This document shows positions 1-5,690 of a DNA stretch of 5,690 nt, in pieces. The DNA comes from an uncultured Ruminococcus sp. (GTDB lineage: Bacteria; Bacillota; Clostridia; Oscillospirales; CAG-272), in NCBI GenBank assembly GCA_902783755.1, contig CACZSC010000174.1, forward strand, positions 1 to 5,690. The letters are read 5' to 3'. Both the position numbers and the translations under genes were made by a program. Below the pieces are notes generated by a model. That model was not told the DNA's origin. It saw only the letters and a program-made list of their open reading frames with translations, and searched no databases. Position 1 is the stretch's first letter; every line of letters begins with the position of its first letter.

Positions 1-1364
1 ATCCCGTCATACCTGATCTTGCCGTCGGCGATGTCATAGAAACGGTTTATGAGGTTCGTGATTGTAGTCTTGCCGGCACCGGTGGCACCGACAAATGCGA
101 CTTTCTGGCCAGGTTCGGCATATACCGAAACATCTGTCAGCACCTGCTTTTCGCCGTCATATGAGAAATCGACTTCAGTAAGCCTCACGTCGCCTTTAAG
201 CTCGGTATAGGTCAGGGTACCGTCGCCGTGAGGATGTTTCCAGGCCCATCTGCCGGTTCTGTGGTCCGTTTCGGTTATGTTTCCGTCCTCATCGATAACT
301 GCGTTCACAAGCGTAACGTACCCATCATCTGATTCGGGCTCGGAATCCATGAGCTCGAACACACGGTCAGCACCCGCGATGGCCATGACAAGCGTGTTGA
401 ACTGCTGGGACAGGTTGTTGAAGTTGCCCGTGAACTGCTTGGTCATGTTGAGGAACGGGATGACTAAGCTTATGGCGATTGGCATCCCGGAGATGGAGAT
501 GTTGGGCACGTTCAGTACAAGGAGAACGCCGCCGATGAGCGCGCACAGGACATAAAGGATATTTCCGATATTGCCGATTATGGGCCCCAGCATGCTTGCA
601 TAGGTATTTGCCCTGTAGGCATTCTGGAACAGTTCCTCGTTGACCTTGTCGAAGGCTTCTTCAGCCTCGCGTTCATGGTTGAATACCTTTACGACCTTCT
701 GACCGTTCATTGTCTCCTGAACGCTGGCCTCCACCTTACCCATTGAGATCTGGTTCTGCTTGAAATATTTTGCGGAACCGGCTCCTACCTTCTTTGATAC
801 CATGAACATGGCGAACACTCCAAGAAGAACTACGAGTGTCATCCACACTGAGAACCAGAGCATTATGCCTAGTATCACCAGAACGATGGCGACGGATGAT
901 ATGAGGTTTGGAAGAGTCTCCGATACCAGCTGACGAAGAGTATCGATGTCATTGGTATAATGGGACATGATGTCACCATGTTTATGGGTGTCGAAATACC
1001 TGATCGGAAGATCCTGCATCTTGTCAAACAGTGCTTCCCTCATCTTGCTCAGGAACCCCTGGGTTATGTATGCCATGAGCTGAGTGTAGAGGAACATGGA
1101 AAGCAGGGACAGGATGTACAGGGATATCAGGACTATCAGAAGAGGGACGATGACTCTGGCAGCTGCTTCCCAGTCACCGACAGGGTACCAGTCCTTTATC
1201 GCTTCTATTATCTTCTGCTGGAACAGTGGAGGGATAGATGAGACGACGGAGGAGAACAGGATGCATATGCCTGTGATGGGAACAAGCCTGGGATAGAACC
1301 TGAAGAGCATCTTTATGACTCTTCCGAAGGATTTGAGATTGAACTGCGGTCTTCCGTTATTCAT
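1..1364 (-). CDS. ABC exporter half-transporter (TMD-NBD), second subunit, 3' end cut by window edge
   Basis: This is the second subunit of a predicted heterodimeric type I ABC exporter in the cytoplasmic membrane. I translated 454 codons before the left edge; relatives run to roughly 600-640 residues, so most of the ATPase domain lies outside. Hydrophobic segments fall near residues 27-47, 71-96, 150-171, 172-190, 260-285 and 290-310, giving the usual six-helix domain. The ATPase domain begins near 390 and shows Walker A GATGAGKTT (426-434). Between the two domains, residues 343-390 form a long polar linker containing RTGRWAWKHPHGDG. ATGs at 1370 and 1364 are both in frame. I prefer 1364 because GGGAGG (1373-1378) lies 8 bases before it but only 2 before the other. 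The gene overlaps the upstream stop by 8 bases, so translation is probably coupled. The substrate is unknown; drugs, lipids or peptides are all exported by relatives. Confidence 0.93.
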   Translation of the reverse strand, partial: MNNGRPQFNLKSFGRVIKMLFRFYPRLVPITGICILFSSVVSSIPPLFQQKIIEAIKDWYPVGDWEAAARVIVPLLIVLISLYILSLLSMFLYTQLMAYITQGFLSKMREALFDKMQDLPIRYFDTHKHGDIMSHYTNDIDTLRQLVSETLPNLISSVAIVLVILGIMLWFSVWMTLVVLLGVFAMFMVSKKVGAGSAKYFKQNQISMGKVEASVQETMNGQKVVKVFNHEREAEEAFDKVNEELFQNAYRANTYASMLGPIIGNIGNILYVLCALIGGVLLVLNVPNISISGMPIAISLVIPFLNMTKQFTGNFNNLSQQFNTLVMAIAGADRVFELMDSEPESDDGYVTLVNAVIDEDGNITETDHRTGRWAWKHPHGDGTLTYTELKGDVRLTEVDFSYDGEKQVLTDVSVYAEPGQKVAFVGATGAGKTTITNLINRFYDIADGKIRYDG

Positions 1365-3099
1365 CGTCATTTCCTCCCTTCGTCTGTTCCTCATAGACCT
1401 CACGGTAGATGTCGCTCGTTTCCATCAGCTCGTCATGGGTGCCGATGTTCGCGACTTTTCCGCCGTCAAGCACGATTATGACATCGGCGTTCTGAACTGA
1501 CGCTATACGCTGGGCGATAATGATCTTCGTGGTCTCGGGTATGTATTCGGCAAATCCTTTCCGGATCAGCGCGTCTGTCTTTGTGTCGACAGCGCTGGTG
1601 GAGTCGTCAAGGATCAGGATCTTCGGTTTCTTCAGAAGGGCTCTGGCGATGCAGAGACGCTGTTTCTGGCCTCCGGACACGTTGGTGCCGCCCTGCTCGA
1701 TGAATGTGTCGTATCCGTCCGGGAAGGATTGTATGAAGTCGTGTGCCTGTGCAAGCCTGCAGGCCTGCTCGATTTCCTCATCTGTGGCTTCCTTGTCGCC
1801 CCATCTAAGGTTTTCCCTTATGGTTCCCGAGAACAGCACGTTTTTCTGAAGCACTACGGATACCGAGTCTCTTAGCGTGACGAGATCGTATTTTCTGACA
1901 TCTATGCCGCCGACCTTGACGGTTCCGACAGTGGTGTCATAAAGTCTTGAGATCAGCTGAATGAGCGTGGTCTTGCCTGAGCCTGTTCCGCCAATGATGC
2001 CGACGGTCTGTCCGGACTTTATATGGAAATCGACGTCAGCCAGGGAATAGTTTTCAGCCGACAGCGAGTACTTGAAACTTACGTCCTCGAAATCTATGGA
2101 ACCGTCTGTCACTTCCATCACAGGGTTTTCAGGGTTGAGCATGGATGGCTCCTCGCGTAGCACCTCGTCGATCCTCTTCATGGATTCCATGGAGATGGTA
2201 AGCATGACATATATCATGGAGAGCATCATCAGGGACATGAGGATCTGGACGCCGTATGTCAGCATTGCGGAAAGCTGACCGACGTTCACATCGACTCCCA
2301 TGCTGTTCACTATAAGTTTGCCGCCTACGTACATGACGAATACCATGTTGAAATAGAGACAGATCTGCATGAGGGGCCTGTTGAGGGCGACGATCCTTTC
2401 GGCTTTGGTAAAGTCCTTGCGTATTTCGCCGGATGCCGTTCCGAATTTCTTCTTTTCATATTCTTCACGGACGAAGCCCTTCACGGTCCTCATGGCCATG
2501 ACGTTTTCCTCGATGGACTGGTTCAGCTTGTCATATTTTTTGAACACCGACCTGAAGGCGGGCATGGCGTTCCTTGCGATAAGGATAAGTCCGAAAACCA
2601 GGAACGGGACGAGGATGACGAAGGATGAGGCCAGCGGGCCTCCGAGCCTGAATGCCATTATGATGGCAAAAATCATCATCAGAGGGCTTCGCACCGCCAC
2701 ACGGATGATCATCATGTATGCCATCTGGACGTTCGACATGTCCGTGGTGAGTCTGGTCACGAGGGATGCGGAAGAGAATTTGTCGATGTTCTCGAACGAG
2801 AAGGTCTGCACCTTTCTGAAAACGTCTCTCCTGAGGTTCTTGGCGAACCCCGCAGAAGCTTTGGATCCTGTGTATGCCGCCCCTGCACCGCAGAGAAGGG
2901 ATATGATGGCGAAGAGGAACATCAGAAGCCCCCGCTTCACGATCTGGCTGAGATCGCAGCCTCTCTCGATATCGTTGATCAGATTGGCGATGATGAACGG
3001 GATAAGGCATTCTATGAATACCTCGCCCACCATGAAGAGCGGTGTCGCTATAGACAGCTTCTTGTATTCGCCGACCGATCTGAGCAGTCGTTTGATCAT
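1357..3099 (-). CDS. ABC exporter half-transporter (TMD-NBD), first subunit with degenerate ATPase site
   Basis: This is a complete 580-residue half-transporter with a six-helix type I exporter domain (hydrophobic segments near 16-41, 55-78, 131-152, 154-174, 242-264, 273-300) followed by an ATPase domain. Visible motifs are Walker A GGTGSGKT (370-377), Q-loop Q418, signature NVSGGQ (473-478), Walker B ILILDD (494-499) and D-loop SAVD (502-505). Residue 499, normally the catalytic Glu, is Asp, and the switch-loop His is Gln530. In known heterodimeric exporters such as TM287/288, LmrCD and BmrCD, one subunit carries such changes and forms the degenerate site. That fits pairing with the overlapping downstream subunit, which would supply the catalytic Glu. 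The start at 3099 has AGGAAAGG nine bases upstream and a consensus promoter above it. The role as exporter is firm; the substrate cannot be read from the sequence. Confidence 0.96.
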   Translation of the reverse strand: MIKRLLRSVGEYKKLSIATPLFMVGEVFIECLIPFIIANLINDIERGCDLSQIVKRGLLMFLFAIISLLCGAGAAYTGSKASAGFAKNLRRDVFRKVQTFSFENIDKFSSASLVTRLTTDMSNVQMAYMMIIRVAVRSPLMMIFAIIMAFRLGGPLASSFVILVPFLVFGLILIARNAMPAFRSVFKKYDKLNQSIEENVMAMRTVKGFVREEYEKKKFGTASGEIRKDFTKAERIVALNRPLMQICLYFNMVFVMYVGGKLIVNSMGVDVNVGQLSAMLTYGVQILMSLMMLSMIYVMLTISMESMKRIDEVLREEPSMLNPENPVMEVTDGSIDFEDVSFKYSLSAENYSLADVDFHIKSGQTVGIIGGTGSGKTTLIQLISRLYDTTVGTVKVGGIDVRKYDLVTLRDSVSVVLQKNVLFSGTIRENLRWGDKEATDEEIEQACRLAQAHDFIQSFPDGYDTFIEQGGTNVSGGQKQRLCIARALLKKPKILILDDSTSAVDTKTDALIRKGFAEYIPETTKIIIAQRIASVQNADVIIVLDGGKVANIGTHDELMETSDIYREVYEEQTKGGNDDE

Positions 3100-3146
3100 A
3101 GGCAGTCGCCTTTCCTAACTAGTTTCAGCTAAAAAATACTTCAATA

Positions 3147-3176
3147 ATTATACATCCCGAACATCTGGGGTGTCAA
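3147..3176 (-). promoter_or_regulatory. Promoter of the ABC exporter operon
   Basis: On the minus strand a perfect TTGACA (-35, 3171-3176) is separated by 18 bases from a perfect TATAAT (-10, 3147-3152). Both hexamers match the housekeeping sigma consensus. Transcription should start near 3140, giving a leader of about 40 bases before the ATG at 3099. The imperfect dyad at 3152-3173 sits over this promoter. Confidence 0.85.
3152..3173. promoter_or_regulatory. Operator-like inverted repeat inside the exporter promoter
   Basis: The arms ACATCCC (3152-3158) and GGGGTGT (3167-3173) are inverted copies with six of seven positions paired and eight bases between them. The dyad fills the -10/-35 spacer of the leftward promoter, where a bound repressor would block polymerase. 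MarR- and TetR-family repressors often control drug-exporter operons from such sites. No regulator gene is in the window, and the repeat is short enough to occur by chance. Confidence 0.35.
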
Positions 3177-3199
3177 CCTGAAATAGCACCAAATCACAG

Positions 3200-3216
3200 T
3201 TGCGGACAGGCTGCAA
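3200..3216. repeat. Short inverted repeat in the divergent intergenic region
   Basis: TTGCGG (3200-3205) and CTGCAA (3211-3216) pair at five of six positions, with a five-base loop; the sixth is a G-T pair. It lies upstream of both promoter sets, between the divergent genes. It could be a regulator half-site pair or chance; it has no U tract and is not a terminator. Confidence 0.2.
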
Positions 3217-3226
3217 GATAGCATTA

Positions 3227-3255
3227 TTGACTACATGTTCCAGTTGTGATAGAAT
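3227..3255 (+). promoter_or_regulatory. Candidate upstream promoter of the adenylation operon
   Basis: TTGACT (3227-3232) and TAGAAT (3250-3255) are 17 bases apart, each one mismatch from consensus, with ideal spacing. Transcription would start near 3262. It overlaps the second candidate promoter, so the two might compete or act in tandem. Confidence 0.5.
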
Positions 3256-3271
3256 TTCGTTGACATATAAT
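3244..3271 (+). promoter_or_regulatory. Candidate downstream promoter of the adenylation operon
   Basis: TTGTGA (3244-3249) and a perfect TATAAT (3266-3271) are 16 bases apart. Transcription would start near 3278, leaving a leader of about 39 bases before the ATG at 3317. A perfect TTGACA (3260-3265) directly abuts the TATAAT, but no good -10 hexamer lies 16-18 bases beyond it, so it is less likely to be used as a -35. Confidence 0.55.
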
Positions 3272-3306
3272 ATTATGTAGCTTGCCATAGAAGAAAACGA
3301 GCATCC

Positions 3307-3312
3307 GGAGAG
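3307..3312 (+). promoter_or_regulatory. Ribosome binding site of the adenylation gene
   Basis: GGAGAG lies four bases before the ATG at 3317 (six bases from the end of GGAG). It supports this start, after which the protein at once enters the normal adenylation-domain N-terminus. Confidence 0.7.
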
Positions 3313-3316
3313 TAAC

Positions 3317-4852
3317 ATGTCATATCTGAGAAACGCTTTTGAATATCTGGAATCAGCCGCGTCGAGGTGGCCGGAAAAGACAGCCTTTTACGACGATGTC
3401 CGGTCGTATACTTTCAGTGAACTGTATGAATACTCTAAGACTGCCGCGAACGGGATCCTGTCTGAGATAGGGACTCCTTCCGACGGCCGCAGGTTCGTTT
3501 GCGTTCTCGTCAAGAGGAACGCCGAGTCTCTCCTCTCCATGTTTTCGGTGCTGTGTTCCGGATACGCCTACGTTCCTGTGGACGACTCGTCTCCTGCCGA
3601 ACGGGTCCTTGACATAATCTCACAGACCTCGGCCGCTGCGCTCGTTTATCAGGAAAAGACGAAGGCCGATATCAGGGCTGCAGGAAGCCTCTGCCCGTGC
3701 CTGTGCATGAAGGAGCTTTTGACCCGGGAGTGCCCTGAGGATCTTTCAGGGGCATCCAGGTATTCGGTGATAGACACGGATCCCGCGTATGCGATCTTTA
3801 CGTCCGGATCTACGGGAAAGCCCAAGGGGATAGCCATATCCCACCGCGCTTTGATAGATTTCACAGAGTGGATGGCAGGACTGTGCGACCTGGATGAGAA
3901 CGACAGGCTGGCGAACCAGGCGCCTTTCTATTTCGATCTTTCCGTTAAGGATATTTACCAGACCCTCAGAAAGGGATGTACTACGTATATAATCGCTAAA
4001 AAGTATTTCTCGTTCCCGAAACTTCTTGTTGAGAAGCTGAACGAGACAGGGACAACCGCTATTATCTGGGCCGCGTCTGCCTTCCGTATGACGGCTGATT
4101 CAGGCATATTCGGGATCATGGCTCCCGAAACGCTGAGATACGCCGTTCTCGGCGGAGAGGCGCTCCGGGCAAGACATGTGAACATATGGAAAAAGGCCTG
4201 TCCCGGACTTGAGGTGATCAATCTGTACGGACCGACCGAAGTGACGGTGGACTGCACATACTACAGGCTGGACAGGGAATTCGGAGATACAGAACAGATC
4301 CCCATAGGAAAAGCCTGTGAAAACAAATCTGTTGTACTTCTCAACGAGCGCATGGAGAGATGCGGAGAAGGCGAAATCGGTGAGATCTGCGTGAGAGGCT
4401 CCGGACTTGCCCTGGGCTATGTGAACGATCCGGAAAGGACCTCTGAGTCGTTCATACAGAACCCGCTTAACAGCCTGTATCCCGACCGCCTGTACAGGAC
4501 CGGGGATCTCGGTAAGGCCGAAGACGGGAACATATATTTCGTTTCAAGAAAAGATGACCAGATCAAGCACGCAGGATACAGGATAGAACTGGGAGAGATC
4601 GAATCGTCTCTCCAGAGGATAGACGGCGTCCGGGCGTCATGCTGCGTTTTCGATGACGTGAAGGACGAGATCATATGCTTCATCCAGTCTGATCTCGATA
4701 CCGGTGATATCGCTGACAGGCTTTCACAGATACTTCCGAGATACATGATCCCCGGGCTGTGGAAAAAGGTAGGGGCATTCCCCCTTAACGCCAACGGGAA
4801 GATCGACAGAAAACTTCTGAAGGAGCAGCACGCAGATGAGACAGGCCGCTGA
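3317..4852 (+). CDS. Stand-alone amino-acid adenylation enzyme (DltA / NRPS A-domain type)
   Basis: This 511-residue cytoplasmic enzyme should use ATP to form an aminoacyl-AMP and load the acyl group onto the phosphopantetheine thiol of a carrier protein. Core motifs are in order: A3 FTSGSTGKPKG (161-171), A4 FDLSVKD (206-212), A5 NLYGPTE (302-308), A7 YRTGD (393-397), A8 RKDDQIKHAGYRIELGEIE (411-429) and A10 NANGKIDRK with the catalytic Lys495. Both the large core and the small C-terminal lid are complete; length matches DltA and single A domains. No condensation, carrier or thioesterase domain is fused, so the carrier must be separate. Asp207 is in the place of the Asp that binds the substrate amino group in alpha-amino-acid activators. 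FDLSVKDIY resembles DltA, but the pocket differs (Lys211, Asp312), so I do not call it dltA. It overlaps the next gene by 17 bases. Substrate unknown. Confidence 0.93.
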   Translation: MSYLRNAFEYLESAASRWPEKTAFYDDVRSYTFSELYEYSKTAANGILSEIGTPSDGRRFVCVLVKRNAESLLSMFSVLCSGYAYVPVDDSSPAERVLDIISQTSAAALVYQEKTKADIRAAGSLCPCLCMKELLTRECPEDLSGASRYSVIDTDPAYAIFTSGSTGKPKGIAISHRALIDFTEWMAGLCDLDENDRLANQAPFYFDLSVKDIYQTLRKGCTTYIIAKKYFSFPKLLVEKLNETGTTAIIWAASAFRMTADSGIFGIMAPETLRYAVLGGEALRARHVNIWKKACPGLEVINLYGPTEVTVDCTYYRLDREFGDTEQIPIGKACENKSVVLLNERMERCGEGEIGEICVRGSGLALGYVNDPERTSESFIQNPLNSLYPDRLYRTGDLGKAEDGNIYFVSRKDDQIKHAGYRIELGEIESSLQRIDGVRASCCVFDDVKDEIICFIQSDLDTGDIADRLSQILPRYMIPGLWKKVGAFPLNANGKIDRKLLKEQHADETGR

Positions 4853-5660
4853 TTATCCCGCTCTCAGGTCCGAAATGGATCTCAAGTTCAGAAAAGGCGT
4901 CGTCACCAATTTCACGGGATCTCCGTCCGTCATTGAGAATGAGATCAGCAGGGGACTTGTGTGTTATGAAGCTACACCGTCGAACCTTTTCATAGTGAGG
5001 CAGCGGAACAACAGGTATTATCTGAACTTCTATATAAATGATACCGCAGAGGAACTGCCGGCACTGCCCGGCAACACGGTCACGGAGATCGTTTTCAGAG
5101 AGGACGACTTTGACAGGCAGAAGGTCGTGTCATACCTAAGAAAACAGGGGATGAAGCTCCAGTTCTTCAGGAAATACCTTACAAGCGAAGGGGAGCTCCC
5201 GTTCAAGCCGGTAAGGAAGCATACCGAACTGCCGGGAGATCTTGAATTGAGGGAAGCCTGTGAAGGCGATCTGCAGAAGGTGACGGAAGCGCTGTATGAC
5301 AATTTCGACGAGATGACCGCCTGCCTTCCGTCGCCTGAGGAGATAAGCGGGGCCCTGGCTGACAGGGATTCTTCCGACAGATACTATCTTCTCGAGACCG
5401 GAGGCACCGCAGCGGGCGTGCTCCATACCGATCACAGAAAGAACAGCTTCGAGATCCGTCATCTTGCAGTATACGGGGAATTCAGGGGAAAAGGCTTCTC
5501 CTCATTCATCCTTGACAGGATCTCCGAACTGTATCCCGGAAAGAACAACGTGTGGGTCAACTATTCGAATATACCTGCAAAGAGCCTTTACGCTAACCAT
5601 GGTTATACCGATACCGGAAGAAAATCCGCCGTTCTGCTGTACAAAGAGACTGGGAGGTGA
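4836..5660 (+). CDS. GNAT-family acyltransferase with extra N-terminal domain
   Basis: This 274-residue soluble protein has a GNAT domain in its C-terminal half (about 135-274). Motif A is IRHLAVYGEFRGKGFSS (207-223); R217-G218-K219-G220 is the cofactor pyrophosphate loop, with Ser222 where Gly or Ala is usual. Motif B follows as VNYSNIPAKSLYANHGY (241-257). Such domains move an acyl group from CoA, or sometimes an acyl carrier protein, to an amine. Residues 1-130 do not show motif A but alternate strand-like and helical segments and end in a GNAT-like pattern (YLRKQGMKLQFF, 100-111), so they may be a degenerate second GNAT fold. The start at 4836 overlaps the adenylation gene by 17 bases, with AGGAG (4821-4825) ten bases upstream; Met14 is an alternative start. 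Its position implies work on the product of the adenylation enzyme. Confidence 0.85.
   Translation: MRQAADYPALRSEMDLKFRKGVVTNFTGSPSVIENEISRGLVCYEATPSNLFIVRQRNNRYYLNFYINDTAEELPALPGNTVTEIVFREDDFDRQKVVSYLRKQGMKLQFFRKYLTSEGELPFKPVRKHTELPGDLELREACEGDLQKVTEALYDNFDEMTACLPSPEEISGALADRDSSDRYYLLETGGTAAGVLHTDHRKNSFEIRHLAVYGEFRGKGFSSFILDRISELYPGKNNVWVNYSNIPAKSLYANHGYTDTGRKSAVLLYKETGR
5652..5657 (+). promoter_or_regulatory. Ribosome binding site of the third operon gene
   Basis: GGGAGG is embedded in the last codons of the GNAT gene and lies seven bases before the ATG at 5665. This strong site at ideal spacing is the main support for the following partial gene. Confidence 0.75.
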
Positions 5661-5664
5661 CTTT

Positions 5665-5690
5665 ATGCAGCCCGACAGAGAAGAAATAAT
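5665..5690 (+). CDS. Start of a third operon gene, cut by window edge; possible carrier protein
   Basis: Only eight codons and two bases are visible (MQPDREEI). The start follows the GNAT stop by four bases and has a strong GGGAGG ribosome binding site, so it is very probably a real gene co-transcribed with the two before it. A small acyl/peptidyl carrier protein would be the expected partner of a free-standing adenylation enzyme, and a short polar N-terminus leading into a helix is compatible with that. Eight residues cannot identify a family, so the function is inferred from context alone. Confidence 0.6.

Noticed and set aside
960..1241. Plus-strand open frames of 66-93 codons around 960-1296
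   Set aside because: They are antisense to the membrane domain of the second ABC subunit, which reads without interruption and with proper motifs.
2531..3010. A 159-codon open frame on the minus strand
   Set aside because: It is another frame of the ABC transporter gene, rich in Arg, Pro and His with no hydrophobic segments or motifs.
2369..3118. A 249-codon open frame on the plus strand
   Set aside because: It lies antisense to the well-supported 580-residue ABC subunit and its translation shows no recognisable domain. It is a codon-bias shadow.
3260..3265. Perfect TTGACA as the -35 of the adenylation operon
   Set aside because: No good -10 hexamer lies 16-18 bases downstream; the sequence there reads TTGCCAT. 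The two other pairings are better.
3231..3280. Inverted copies CTACAT (3231-3236) and ATGTAG (3275-3280)
   Set aside because: Six-base arms 38 bases apart in an AT-rich region are easily expected by chance.
3317..4852. Naming the adenylation enzyme dltA
   Set aside because: The A4 region resembles DltA, but the pocket residues differ and no DltB or DltD gene is visible, so a specific name is not supported.

Overview
The window looks like a bacterial chromosome segment of moderate GC, most likely a Gram-positive anaerobe of the Clostridia (Lachnospiraceae-like). The clues are strong GGAGG-type ribosome binding sites, sigma-A/sigma-70 style promoters in a short AT-rich gap, frequent AGG/AGA and ATA codons, and an ABC exporter pair of a style common in that group. 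Taxonomy is inferred; no marker gene is present.

Layout: two divergent transcription units flank one AT-rich control region (3100-3316). The leftward unit (minus strand) encodes a heterodimeric type I ABC exporter. It starts with a complete 580-residue TMD-NBD half-transporter (1357-3099). An overlapping second half-transporter follows, read for 454 codons before the left edge cuts it just after Walker A. The first subunit carries Asp for the catalytic Glu and Gln for the switch His, the usual signature of an asymmetric exporter with one degenerate ATP site.

The rightward unit (plus strand) begins with a free-standing amino-acid adenylation enzyme (3317-4852, DltA/NRPS A-domain type). It overlaps a 274-residue protein with a C-terminal GNAT acyltransferase domain (4836-5660). 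Four bases later comes the start of a third gene, of which only eight codons lie inside the window. The tight spacing indicates one operon. Adenylation enzymes of this type need a phosphopantetheinyl carrier protein, and none is fused to this one, so the cut-off third gene is a candidate for it; this is inference.

Working model (inference): the adenylation enzyme activates an amino acid and loads a carrier, and the GNAT protein either acylates the aminoacyl group or transfers it to an acceptor. The product could be a small metabolite or an envelope modification in the manner of the dlt pathway. The divergent exporter might move the product or might be unrelated. No RNA genes, mobile elements, CRISPR arrays or terminators were found; the exporter unit's terminator would lie beyond the left edge.
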